A DNA stretch of 64,000 nt from Ophioceras dolichostomum (taxonomy: Eukaryota > Ascomycota > Sordariomycetes > Magnaporthales > Ophioceraceae). Shown here one piece after another: positions 13,346-25,028 of this stretch. The stretch lies in contig PYST01000121.1 of the NCBI GenBank assembly GCA_003049485.1, positions 1 through 64,000 on the forward strand, written 5' to 3'. Each line of letters opens with the position of its first letter. Position 1 is the first letter of the stretch. Below the pieces are notes generated by a model. The model saw nothing but the letters and a program-made list of their open reading frames with translations, did not search any database and was not told the origin of the DNA. Made by a program: the position numbers and the translations under genes.

Positions 13346-15869
13346 TCATAGGTCAATAACCATGCCAGCCGAGAAGGGCGGGTTCTGCCCAGGCGTGCTG
13401 GAGAGGCCGTAGCCATTGCCGGGGCCGGCCTTGGCCGCCTGCTGCGCCATCTTCTCGCGCTCAGCCTTCTCGCGGTCGAGCTGCTGCTTCTCGAGCTTGG
13501 TGATGCGCGGCTTGCGCGTGGTGGCGCCGCCTCGGGATCCAGGGCCGCCACGACTGCCGCGGCCGGAGGCTCCTCCGCGCGTGGTGCCCCCTCGGCCGCC
13601 GCCGCGGGAACCACGTCCGCGCTTGGGAGGGTTGTCGGCTCTGTGATACAAGGTCGATCCATCAACGTCAGGTTAGCATTTGAGTCATCACCACTTTGGG
13701 GGGAAATAAAAGGGAGAGTGAGAAAAAGAAAGCAACATACGCAGCAGGCTTCTCCGGCTCCTGGGCGAGGGGACCTGCAAAGACGAAGAACCCGTCCTTG
13801 CTAGCCGCCGCCTGAGCCTCCCACAACAGCTCTGAGTCGTCGACGAAGTCGTCGTCCTTGTCGTACTCGTCCAGCCTGTTCTTTCGGGTCGTCTTCTTGC
13901 CATTGCCGCCGGGGGCGTCCGGACCGCTCGTCCCCCCCGCACCACCACCACCACCGGGACCACCGCCGGCGCCGGCGCCGTTCTCGACGTTGCTGTTCTC
14001 GACGTCCGACATGTCGTCGTCGCTCGCCTCGTCGCCGGACTCGCGGGTGGAGCCGCTCTTCTCGAGCGCCGAGGCGGCGGCGGCGATGCGCGCCTTGCGG
14101 TCGCGGTGCGCCGCCTCGCGCGGGTGCAGCGCGTCCCAGCCGTACTTCTCCTCAGCCATGCGCATGAAGTTGACGTACTTGTTCGTCTCGCCGAGGAGCG
14201 GGATGTGCAGCACGATCGAGGGCGCCTGCTTCTGGTCGGCCGGGTTCGCCTTGCCGAAGTCGAGGATGGATCGCTCGTTGCCCTCGCTGGGGAAATCGGG
14301 GATGGGCGGCATGAGTTGGTCCTTGGCGCCGGTGACCTTGGGCGAGGACGACGCGCTATTGCCCTTCTGCGCCTTGCGCTCCTGCAGGACCATCGATGCG
14401 ACCTTCTTGCTCGGAGCCGGAGCCGGGGTGGGGGCTGTCGTGGCGACGTCCTTGAAGCTGGACACGGCCGCGGTGGAGGCCTTTCCTTTCGCACTTGTAG
14501 CAGAAGACGTGTCTGCGCTCTTTGATGTCGTCTTGGTAACCGGCGCGATTTGCCCAGCAGGGGGCTTCTTGCCCTCCTTGGGTTCCTTCGCGGCCTTCGG
14601 CTCCTTCGGCTCTTTGGGCGCCCTTGTCTTGACCTCCTTGACTTCCTTAACAACCTCCTTGACAACCTCCTCGACCTCCTTGGCGACCGCCTTGACCTCC
14701 TTCACATCCCTGGTCTCCTTGACTTCTTTGGCCGCCTGCACCTCGTTAGCCACCTGGGCAGCCTTGTTCTCCTTGAGATCCAAAACAGCAGCCGGTGAGG
14801 GCCTGGTCGCCGGACCGAGGGCCGGTAGAGATGACGGTTTCACGATCGGGACCGTGGGGGCAGGTGGAGGCACATTGCGCACAGCGTTGGAAGGCGAAGT
14901 TGGCACAGATCCGGTATCGGACATGCGGCCGTACATCTGAGTAGACGGGATGGGGGGAGATCGCAGAGTTGACGCTGCTGGGGTCGGGTCGACAAGACTC
15001 GCGATGGACGGCGATGCACTAGCGCGGTTGGACATCTGTGTAGGGGCGCGCGGAGAGCCGAGCGGACCAGTGCCGTAGGGGTCGCGCGTCACCATGGTTT
15101 CACGCACAGGGTCGTAGGTCGAAGACCGCACTGGGTCGTAGCTCTGACCGCTGCTCCGGACGGGCGGAGGGGGCGAAAGCTGCGACGGAGGCGGTGGCGG
15201 CGTCGGCGTGTCGTGATTTAGTATGCTGTGCATGGACGCCGGCATGGTTTCGCGCTTCGGGGGTGCAGGCTGAGATATTGGTTGTGGCTGCTGGTAGTGA
15301 AGCGGTTGGTGCTGGGTGACGGCATGCGGATGTTGGAGGCCAAGTGGACGCTGTGGAGGGTCGAGGTCCATCCGCATGGATGCCAGCTCAGTTATCTTGG
15401 GCTGGCGGACGGGCTCCGAAGTGGTTGAGAAGACCCTGGTGTCTCGATCCGGGGGACCGTCGGCTGTGGTCGGGGGGACTTTCCGCTTGCGCTGAATCGG
15501 CGGCGCGTTGGGATCTCTCGGCTTACGAGGTTTGCGCTGCTTGGGAGGAGCGTCAACGGGAGGATTGGCGGCTCCGCTCCCCTCGGCGCTTCCCTCCGCG
15601 CCCGCAGCGGCCAGTTTCCTAGCGGCGGCAGCTGCACCGGGCTTGCGACCCGGCTTCTTACGCGGGACGCCGGCGGCGGTCAATGGGACATCGGTTGTTG
15701 GTGGGGGCGGTTGCTGCATTAGACGAAATCTCGCCGCAGTGTCGACAATAATTTCGTCACCCATGGCGATGTTCGCTCGGCCTTGGTTCTGTCGTGAAGG
15801 GGATCCGGGATCTGAAATGGAGCCCGGTGGTGAGGACAGCGATGTCGGCGATGAGCTGTAATTTGCCAT
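13346..15869 (-). CDS. hpc2: HPC2/ubinuclein-like protein, HIR histone chaperone subunit
   Basis: Likely the Hpc2 subunit of the HIR complex, which deposits H3-H4 independently of replication and represses histone genes (family knowledge). Exons 15869-13741 and 13640-13346 give 807 residues. The diagnostic part is the Hpc2-related domain at about 665-710: EYDKDDDFVDDSELLWEAQ followed by SKDGFFVFAGPL, matching the conserved acidic and aromatic pattern of the family. Upstream is long disordered sequence: an AT-hook-like KPGRKPG near residue 70, a Pro-rich stretch, and a Lys/Glu/Val segment with repeated VKEVKE-like units at about 365-420. The short second exon encodes an Arg/Gly-rich tail, then a charged helix. 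The ATG at 15869 is the first in frame. The intron starts with GTATGT and ends with CACAG. Confidence 0.88.
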
Positions 15870-18800
15870 GCTTCCACTTTTCAGGTGCACCTCAGTTTGC
15901 ACCCCCAACGACGTTCACCACCCTGCTTCACCTCCACCAAAACTGTCCGGCCCTGGGTCTGTCACTTAGACAGCTGGGCGAAAAGAAATAGTTTGTGGCA
16001 CAGATCCGACACGTGACAAATAGCTGCTCTGCAACAACCGTTTCTCGTGATTGTGTTGTCCCTCAAGCGGGCGCGGGCGCCTCTGAATGGCGTCACGGAA
16101 TTGCCCGAATGGGCGAAAAAAAAAGGAAGCAACTGTGTTGCGGGCGAATCAGGCGGAGTCGCCAATTGCTGGTTGTGCTGACACAACAAGTAACGTGACC
16201 CGATGGTTGGTTTGGGGGGTGTGGGCGGGCCAGTGCGGAAGGTGGAACCGCCGGGCTGCGAATATCCTCAAGTTGACCTGGTCGGCATTCGATGTTTGGG
16301 GGAGAGTGTAGAAAATGTCGGAAAATGTCGTCAAGTCGGGCGAGCGGCGCGATCTAGGCGACGGGATGCGATGCAGGGCGCCACCAGGAATCGAATAATG
16401 GAAGTTTTGCAATGCGAACAATGACAATGCGCGACTATTTCGATGGAAATGGCTCGTCGGAGCAAGGCAAAAGGTGATGTTGTTGTGTGGAAAAAGAGGT
16501 GGAAGTGTGGGAAAGGAAGAGAGGGGAGGAAAATGTTGGCAGTCGAAGGTGGACGAAGGGGGGAATGGCTACGTTTTGAAAAGTTTTGGGGGGCAGACGG
16601 GCGAGGAAAATTGGGGCCTTGACCATCTCGAATAGAGTCAAATTATTAAAAAGGCGAATTAAAAACTTCAAGCTCTGGTAGCTTGGGCCTGGGAAACGAG
16701 ACAAAGTCCCACGAGCCAAGGGTGAAAAGAGGGAGTGAGGGAGGGGGGCTGGCGATGAGATGCGAGCAAGCATCAGGATGGACGCCGCCCCGTCAGCAGC
16801 TGCGTGACCCCGTGAATGACCGACCGACAGGTAGACCGCTCGAGTGAGTGACGAGAAAGGGAAAAGAAGAGAACAGGAGGGGGGAGACCGAGACGGGAAC
16901 GGAAATGGGGGAAGGGAATGGGAAGGGGAAAAGGGATGGGGATGGGAACATAGCAGCAGGGCAGGGCGTGGGCGAACAAGAGAACGAGAGAAACACAAGG
17001 GAGGCAACATGGAACCGCAGAATGGTGGTACTCAAAAAGGCCTCATCCACCGCCCCGACCAAACGAGAGAACCAGGATAGGGAGGCGTGCAGGAGGAGGA
17101 CGCCGCCACCAGCCGGATAGGGAGTCATCCCAAAAGGAAAATGTGAAAGGAAAAGCCAAAGAACAAAAAGCTAACAGACAGGGGTGGTGGGGAATAGCTG
17201 ATGACCAGCAGCCGAGAGCGATGAGCGGACAGAGAGGGAAGAGCACGGGTAACCAAGAAAGCCAATCCACCCAGCCAGTAGCCAGCCGGGCAAAGAAAGG
17301 AGCCCGAATAGTAACAAGCAGGGGTGGTCGCTGGCAAACGTCACAACAAAAGACAAGCCGGCCAGCTGGAAAGTGTGGAACAGAAGGGTGTGGTAGGGAA
17401 CAAATGGAGCCTCGATCCTGGAGTGGGCAAGTCAGATAGTGGAAGTCCAGCCGCGCCTGAAAAGGCGACTTGGGTGAATGGGCAGTGAGAATTGAGAAGG
17501 CCAAAACACATGACATGCACGGAAAAACAACCATTCGAAGTGGGACAGTGGTGGTGACATGGCATCCGGTGGCTCGTGCGGGGCCAAGGCGAGCGGGCAT
17601 TGGAGCAAAAGCTCAGCAAGGAGTTGCTGCTGCGTGGTGCTGCTGTTAGTGCTCGCAGGATAGTGCTGCATGGTGGAGGGGGTGTGGTCACAACTTTTGG
17701 ACTGCTCTGCTTTGTGGAGAGGAGGGGTGGCCCTTGAATCGGAGGTTAATTGTCAGACTCTGCTGGGAATCTGTGGTACGCGAGCCATTTTCCCATCAAG
17801 GCCTGCCGAGCGTGGGGAAGGAAAGCTCCACGGCCTATTATTGGACAAAATGAGCAAATGTGGGCTAGCCGCAAGTGAGATGAAGACCCCTGCCAGGTAC
17901 CTCGCTTGTCGCGACCAGGATGGTCCCCACCCACCGGCCCAATTTAAACACGGTACCGCGTTCGTGCAAGGGTAAGGCGGCGGCGCCATGCCGAAACAGG
18001 GATTGAGTGTTTGGATCATCGTCCGTCCGAACTTGGCAAAATCCGTGCCCCGGCTTCCCCCGCGCAGCGACCGGTGCGCTGTGCTGCGCTACTTGAGAGG
18101 GAAGATGGAAACTGTGTGCAACTTATTGGGATGCTCCGTCGCTGCGCGTGTTGCGTTTACAAAATTTGAGACTCTAGATGAGGCGGTTTTCATACGACTC
18201 AGTTCGCATCACCTTTGAGCTTTGGGTTGGTTCTCGTTTCTGGCTTGTGCGGCGCATGGCCGGTGAGAATAAACGGGAAGAGGCCGCCACCGCCCGGAAC
18301 ATTGTATTTATAACGCGGACCACATTCGCGGGGCACTTGGTTGGCCATTTAGTCGGTCTGCGATGGGAACGAGGCTATCTGGTTATCTGGTTGAAGACGG
18401 TAGAGGCTGTGTACCATTGTGCGACCGGCCCGATTTGTGTGATTCCAGGATTCTCTGTGTCGCCAGGCCCAGCCAGGCAGCACAACACATTGACCCGGCA
18501 CACCCCACCACCCGGCTGCCGGGTACAAAAAATGCAGCAAGCGGTAAGCGAGAGAGAGAAAGATGGAAGCAAAGAGAACAACGAAATGTGAATGGGGGTC
18601 GTTGATGAAAAGAATGGAATGGACGGACGCTAGAAAAATCCAGACTGAGCAAAAATAAACTTAATTCTTTCGCGGAATGACAAAGCGGATGGGTGCAGCC
18701 CTGGAAAGTTCAAGTTTCAGCGGCGCTGCTCATCAAGCCGAAACGGCTGACCCGACCATCCGTTCATTGGTCCGACCGCGGTAACTTCTGGAAATCTGGC

Positions 18801-19031
18801 TTGGCGATCGGCGCTAATGCACCAGCTGTGGCAAAACCGTACCAAGAGCCACACGCTCCAGTTCAAAGCTCGCTCGTTGTGGCTTGTCATTTCCTGCCCC
18901 ACCACGGCGAAGTGCTAACAGACAAGGCGGCGCAGCGATGGGAAGAATGGTAAAGCCTCTACATGTAGATCTTTCACCATCGTTTACATCTCTTCATCCT
19001 CAAAAAAAAGAGAGAGAAAAACTAACCCAAG
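15870..19031. promoter_or_regulatory. Divergent intergenic region between HPC2-like and RPAP1-like genes
   Basis: Nearly 3.2 kb separates two divergently transcribed genes. No coding region is supportable. From about 16440 to 17500 the + strand is strongly purine-rich, so the HPC2-sense strand is C/T-rich, like the leader of the RasGAP gene. This suggests a long leader or promoter for HPC2. The stretch 17900-19000 is closer to average composition and is the likely RPAP1 promoter. The open frames on the minus strand here are low-complexity Pro/Ser/Leu products of the CT-rich strand. Confidence 0.4.
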
Positions 19032-19520
19032 ATGGATTCGACTTCAATGATTCACGATATTAGAGAAAAGGAGACAGGGAATGCACAACCTCCAAGGTTC
19101 CCCCAACCTAAATCTTCTGCGACGGGCTTCCCTGAGCACAAAAAACGGACTCGAGTATCAGCCTTCAAGAAGCGGAGGCAGCAAACGCAAGGGAGCGAAG
19201 ATGACTCTACCACGACGACCAAACAAACTCTTTCGAGTGTATCGGCTGCCTTAGACACCAGAATGGACGCCGATGAGACCGAAGGACCGTCGGACAAAGC
19301 CTTCTACGACTCGGAAAGGCGAAGAATAGACAAGGAAAACAGGGAGAGGTTAGCGGCCATGTCTGACGAGGACATCGCCCAGGCTCAGAAGGAGCTTCTG
19401 GGGACGATAGACCCTTCCATCATCCAGATGCTGCTACGTCGTGCGAATCTCGACGAACGGCCGGGCGGCAGTGGCCTGGACCCCTTTGAAATGGACGACC
19501 CCGCCAGCAAGGCCGACACT

Positions 19521-19551
<31 letters not shown>

Positions 19552-20396
19552 AAAAAGGAGGAGATACCGCCATCCCGGATGCGCCGAAAGAGGCACTGGG
19601 AGGCGCAAGCGCAGAGATGGAGGCCACTACAGAGACGAGCAGCGAGCCACCAAAATTCACAAAAAAAACCGTCTCCTTCGCCGCCCCGACAGTCGACGAA
19701 GACGCCGGCGACGACAACGATATCCCCGACATCTCCTCCGCTCCACCCCTCCCACCACCACCCGCACCAGACCGCGCCGCCGCCGCCGACCACACACACT
19801 TCCCATCCCCCGCCTCGCTCCCCGACCTCGACCCATCCGACCCAGACTTCCTCTCCACCCTCCACGCAAAATACTTCCCCAACCTCCCCGCCGACCCGTC
19901 CAAGCTAGCCTGGATGGCGCCGATCCCCACGCCCGGCTCGCTCGCCGACCGCGACTCCCCCTACTACCCGGGCCAAGACTCACTCGCGATCTCCCAGCTC
20001 CGCTTTGACTTCCGGGGACGCATGCTCTCCCCCCGCGTGAGCCGCGCGATCCCCACCACAAAGGGTCTACACCACCACGGCGAGGCGCCCGAGGCCGCCG
20101 GCTACACGGTCGCGGAGCTGGCGAGGCTGGCGAGGAGCGCTGTGCCGGCGCAGAGGTGCATCGCGTTCCAGACCCTGGGCAGGATCCTGTTCAGGCTCGG
20201 GAAGAGGGAGTGGGGGAGGGGCGAAGGGTCGGTGGGCATGGGCGTCTACAGGGCGGTCAGCGAGGGGAGGGTGTTGGACAGTCTACACGAGGCGGCGGGC
20301 GTGGAGGATGGGAGGGGGCATAGGGGCAGTAGGGCGTATGCGATTGAGGCGCTTTGGCTGTACGAGAAGGGGGGGTGGACGGTGAGGCAGCGGTGA
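19032..20396 (+). CDS. rba50: RPAP1/Rba50-like RNA polymerase II-associated protein
   Basis: Probable factor for cytoplasmic assembly and nuclear import of RNA polymerase II, as for yeast Rba50 and animal RPAP1. It is a single exon of 454 residues, starting at the ATG at 19032. Residues 95-145 form the RPAP1 N-terminal motif (ENRERLAAMSDEDIAQAQ, then LLGTIDPSIIQMLLRRA). Residues about 323-395 form the RPAP1 C-terminal motif: LRFDFRGRML, GLHHHGEAPEAAGYT, then ELARLARSAVPAQR. The linker is low in complexity, with a poly-Ala run coded by a GCC repeat (19519-19551) and Pro/Asp-rich sequence. The length fits the short fungal form, which lacks the long C-terminal extension of animal RPAP1. It is convergent with the AP-1 beta gene, 505 bases away. 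Confidence 0.9.
19519..19552 (+). repeat. GCC trinucleotide repeat coding poly-Ala in the RPAP1-like gene
   Basis: A run of GCC codons encodes nine to ten alanines inside the disordered linker. Such runs vary in length between strains by replication slippage. Confidence 0.85.
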
Positions 20397-20901
20397 GGGA
20401 GTGAGAAATGATGAGGTAGGACGAGAATATTGGGGGTTGAAAGTTGCCTAATCTAGCGTTGTGTGGAAAGATTGGACGTTTGTGTGATAGTTTTATTTGA
20501 GGCTATGAATGATGATACCCTAACAGTACGAAAGACAGTTGATCTGCTCACTAGAGAATTTGAGGTCTGGCACGATTCTAAATCGACATGAGAGAACTGG
20601 CTGAACCTAGTGCCAACCCTTGCACATGCCAAGTGAGACAAGCTAGGCGACTGGGACGAACCACAGCCTTCCTATCGTCCTTCATCATCATGTAAGAGAA
20701 ATTTCATGCTTCGTTTACGCCCTTCTTTTTGAAAACCTCCTGCCAGCCTACCTGCCTGCCACCTTCGGATTTCCTACCTAGCATAAAACAGTAAGCTAAA
20801 ACGCATGACGGCTCTGGAGTAAGAAAATAAAATGTGACGTTGAATGAAAAAGGAACCACAGATACAGACACAGACAGGCATCTTCATTTCTCCTCTGGCT
20901 T
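20397..20901. other. Convergent 3' region between RPAP1-like and AP-1 beta genes
   Basis: About 500 bases lie between two stop codons. The sequence is AT-richer than the flanking exons, as expected for two 3' UTRs. I see no other feature. Confidence 0.5.
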
Positions 20902-23709
20902 TCAGAACAACCCAAGAAGGTCCTCACTACCACCACCCCCTCCACTCTTCTTCTGCGCCGAAAGTTGCTGCCCAGGCGGAGGCGGCGCGCTAGAGCCCGA
21001 CATATCCATACCCGCGAAGCCGTTCAGAATATCGTCCATGCCGCCACCACCAGCGCCGAACCCACCACCGAACCCTGGCGCCGCAGCCGCCGCAGAAGAA
21101 GAAGCAGAAGCAGACGGGCCGCCCATATCTACCAACCCCATCATATCAGCCAGCCCACCGCTCGCGGTCGCACCACCCCCCGGGCTCGCAACCCTATCAG
21201 GGGAGCTATCGCTGCCCGCCTCCGCACTAGCGGGCGCCGCGCCGTCGAAGTCGATATCCAGCAGATTCTCGACGTTGCTCTGCGGCGCGCCCGCCGCACC
21301 AGCCGCGCCTCCCGCACCAGCCGCTGCCACCGCCGCCGCAGACGCGGCGATCGGGTTCTCGGCCAGGTTCTGGCGCTGCTCCTGGATGGCGGCGCGCTGG
21401 ATGGCGTCGGCGCCGAAGCGGCCCTTGCCGACGAAGGACTCGGGCGGCTTGTGGTAGACGGAGGCGAGGGTCGAGAGCTCAGTGAGGAGCTGCTCGAGGA
21501 GGGCGGACGGGAGGGAGGTCATGGTTGTGGAGATGGCGGGTTTTTTTGAGAGGACGATGTTCTATTCGTAGGTAGGAGCGACTTTTATGTTAATAGTCTA
21601 TTCGCTTTTGACGCCAAAGCGAGAATGGGGGGAAAGAGGAAAGAGGAGAGAGCTGCAGAGAGCTGCCGAGAGCTACCGAGAGCTACCAACCTTTGCGATG
21701 TCCAGATCACCTGAGAGGAGGCGCCAGTAGACGTATGCCCTGTCGCGGATGTCCGGATTGTCGTTTTCCGCAGTCGCCTGCTGTAGCACGGTCTGGACGA
21801 GCTTCTGGTTGGTGCTCGGCTTCTTGAGGAATAACTTGACTACCGCGGTGAGGATTTGAAGTTGTGTCTGTATAGGTAGTTACCAGATAGAAGGCGTTAG
21901 TTAAGTCTGAAGAGAGAAGGGCACGCGGTACAAATTTCAAGTTTAGCTCGTTCTACTAACCTGAGTGAACTCCTCCATAAACCCATCAACAAAGCCTTTT
22001 AATATGTCGTCCGCATTGCTGATCTTCTCAGCATACTCGCCGACGATCCAAATCAACGAACCCCTCGCGTTGGGCTCATCCAGGTCATCGATGTGCTGGC
22101 AGAGGGTGGGGATGACGCCTTCGTATCCGGGATACTTGCGCAGGATGTCCTTGATAACCACGACCACCTCCTGCACGACGTAGTTGACTTTTGTAGAGAG
22201 CAGGTCCAGCAGTGCGTTGACGCACTTCTCGCTAGCGCCCTCGATCTTAATGGCCACCTGGCCGATGGCCTTGATGGCGCGCCGCACGAAGTCCATGTCG
22301 ACCTCGAGCGCGTACTCCTTCAGCTCGGCCAGGAGCTGCTCGAAGTTCTTGTCGTTGGCGATGCGCACCATGATCTCGAGCTTTTGCAGCTTAACGTACG
22401 GAGGATCGTTGTACTTGCAGAAGAACACCCGGAGCTCCTTGCTGAGGATGTCCGGCTTGGCCTGAAGGAGGAGGTCGATGTTTCGCAGGGCCACGTACTG
22501 GACCTCCGGGGCGGATGCGACGAGTGTGACTGCAAGCAAGAAGAAGCAAGGGGTTGCAAAGATCAGAACACGCAGTCCCGTGATTGGATAACAGAGTGGG
22601 TGGCAAGGGGCAACATCGTGAGCAACATCGTGAGCAACATCGTGAGCAACATCGTGAGCAACATCGTGAGCAACATCGTGAGCAACATCGTGAGCAACAT
22701 CGTGAGCAACATCGTGACTTACCGAGGGGAGGAGCCATCTTCTTGAGGTACGCCCTGACCGACTCTGGCTGGATCATCTTCATGTGGATGAAGACCACCT
22801 TGACAGCGGCCAGGACGACGCTTGGGTTGACGTGTTGGAACTGAGGTGCGACCCTTTCGCAGATATGCTCCGACTCCTTGACGTCCCTTGGCGGGTAGTC
22901 AGCCAAGGTGGACAGGATGGTGACCCGACCCCACTCTGTACACTCGTTCAGTGCCATCAGCAGCTTCTTCAGCGTGGCCGGGGTCACGACTAGCGCCTTC
23001 GTCTCGGGAGCGGTCTCGCTGATCTCGGACAGCGCCTGGACCGAGTTGGCCACGACCATCGGGTTCGGATCGCCGATCATCTCCTGCAGCGTTTCCAGGA
23101 AGCCGTTCTCGATGCACATGGTCGGGTTCAGGTCGAAGAGCTTGGCCACGCAGATCGCTGCCGTCTTTCGTACGTAAGGGGACTCATCCCGCAGCGTCTT
23201 CCTCAGCGGTTCCTCCATGTAGTCCACCATCTTATCCACTCGGATGCACCCCATCGTCCGTATGGCCAGTGCCCTGATCAGTGGGTTTGGGTCCTCTGAG
23301 TCCTGCACGAACGTGTTGACCGCTAGGATGCAAAGATCCGGATGTGACTTGGCGTAGTTCCTAAGATGTCGCAAGAGACGTCTCAACAGTCAGCTTTCGC
23401 CCTCGGTACGTACGTAGCACGAGCAGCTGATAGAGGCAAAGAGCAGGGCAGGCTTGGGAACCGGGCAGCAACGGCGTACATCAGGTATAGATAGACCAGC
23501 TTCTTCTGGTCCAGATCGCCCGTGGCGATGTTCTTCAACACGTCTGGAAATAGCGCCGACACGTCCTTGCCCAAGGTCATGGCCATGATGGTCTTCTGAA
23601 TCGACTCCTTCCGCTCGTAAGCATATTGCGACACCAGACCGGCGCGCAGCTCGAATGTCTCTCCCTTCCTCGGGACGGCGAACGCCCCGCGAATCCTGTT
23701 GACTGCCAT
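20902..23709 (-). CDS. apl2: AP-1 adaptor complex beta subunit (beta-1 adaptin, earless fungal form)
   Basis: Large subunit of the clathrin adaptor AP-1, acting in trans-Golgi and endosome sorting. Exons are 23709-23480, 23360-22723, 22529-21961, 21867-21691 and 21561-20902, giving 757 residues. The N-terminus (RGAFAVPRKGETFELRAGL) and the long alpha-solenoid trunk (to about residue 560) match fungal beta adaptins closely, for example NTFVQDSEDPNPLIRALAIR and GSLIWIVGEYAEKI. The last exon encodes an Ala/Gly-rich hinge with a canonical clathrin box LLDID at about 634-638 and a C-terminal DLLGLF. There is no appendage domain, as in yeast Apl2. Intron 2 contains a 12-base tandem repeat that reaches almost to the donor site. 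AP-2 beta is the main alternative, but the N-terminus fits AP-1. Confidence 0.93.
22609..22716. repeat. 12-base minisatellite inside intron 2 of the AP-1 beta gene
   Basis: The unit AGCAACATCGTG is repeated eight times without error at 22621-22716, preceded by one copy with a single change at 22609-22620. On the coding (minus) strand the array begins 6 bases after the first base of the GTAAGT donor at 22722. The intron is 22530-22722, so the repeat makes up more than half of it. Confidence 0.95.
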
Positions 23710-25028
23710 ATTGTACGGTGGGCGGGCAGCAGCACCCGGTGATGATGGGGAGACGGCGACCTTTGATGAGGCAAGGAGGGGCAACGCTGTGACGTGGAGA
23801 CTGGGTGCGGTCCGGCTCCGGCTCCCGGGCTGAGATCAAGGCTGCGGCTGCGGGCGAGCTAGGGCTAGCGCATTCAGAAACTGGAGGATCGGTCCGCGAG
23901 TGTTCCCTCGGGCGCGACTGAACAGTGTGGATGACAAAAGTCGGGATGGGCGTTGCTGAAAGCTTGTCAATTTGCTGGCCTTCCAGGGGACAATGGTGAT
24001 AGCCTGGAACCACTGAGCCACAACCCCTTGACTTTGTGGGCTGTGGCGTCAACTCGGATGCAGGTGGGCTCCAGCCACGCAGTGGGGCAAAGCTTGATTT
24101 CGGGAGCTCCATCACATGATCCCAGCTTCATTGGGAGCTCAACGCGTCGTTCGTCTCAACAGCATCAATTGCTTCGGATGTCGAGTCTAAATGCCTCCTA
24201 TTGATCTGATTAAAAGGTTTCTGTCTCAACATTGACAGCAATTGGAAATGCGTTGATCCTTTGCGGTGACTTCATCACGAACCCGGGGACACCCTCTTTT
24301 ACCGCAAGAGTGCTCCTTGGGGATCTGCCTGCCCTGCAAGGCACGGGACATCTGAGAGCTGCTGAGCTGCTTTGGCACATCCCTCACTCTGAAATGGTAC
24401 CTGGCTAGCTCCTGTGTTCCCTCGTCCTGAATCCCGCCCGCAAAGACACCAAGGCTAACCCTGGCACTAGCCGAATTTCCCAAATCTCAGGCGACTCTTC
24501 ATTGAGGCCAGGACCGACGATGAAGAGCGGCAGGTTTCGAGGACAGCGGTAAGTTGATCCGCAGATACAGATGCTACAAGCACCGAAGATCTGCATGCAA
24601 AATTCGAGGAGTGCTGCATCCCGCTAACGAAAGTTCTACCGTTGACATTTTGGGCACAGTTTTACAACGCGGTATTATTTATGGGCTCTGTAGCCGTTAT
24701 TAGTTTGATAGCTCAACGTATGAATGCTACGAAATAGATACGCCACCATCCGTCCATCCATGTGGGTATGCAAAACGTAGAGCAGCATGATGTGGTAGTA
24801 GATATGGTAATGTCCCCGTGTGACATGTACAACATTGGAGGGGGTATTGTGTGCCAGCGCGTTGTTCTGAATAAGTGTGATGGGGGTGGAGGAAAATATG
24901 AGGGGAGAAGAAAAGTAAACAGGATCCGCTGAACGCTGTTGGCAAGCAATGAACAAGCAAACAGGCAGAACCAGCGATGCGACAAAATACGCTCGCAATG
25001 GAAGATAGGGATCGTCAGACAGGCCTGC
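23710..25028. promoter_or_regulatory. Upstream region of AP-1 beta and 3' flank of the HIRIP3-like gene
   Basis: About 1.3 kb. The part next to 23710 is the AP-1 beta promoter and leader. The part from about 24600 to 25028 is AT-richer and probably the 3' UTR of the next minus-strand gene. Open frames here are short and unrecognised. Confidence 0.4.

Noticed and set aside
13858..14940. 360-codon frame on the + strand
   Set aside because: Antisense shadow of the HPC2-like exon.
16435..17010. 191-codon minus-strand frame rich in Pro/Ser/Leu
   Set aside because: Product of the CT-rich strand bias; no domain.
22609..22716. CRISPR-like array
   Set aside because: Units are 12 bases with no spacers, inside a eukaryotic intron.
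22093..22746. 217-codon + frame ending in repeated Ser-Asn-Ile-Val units
   Set aside because: It is antisense to AP-1 beta exons and runs into the intronic 12-base repeat. The repeat peptide is a translation artefact.
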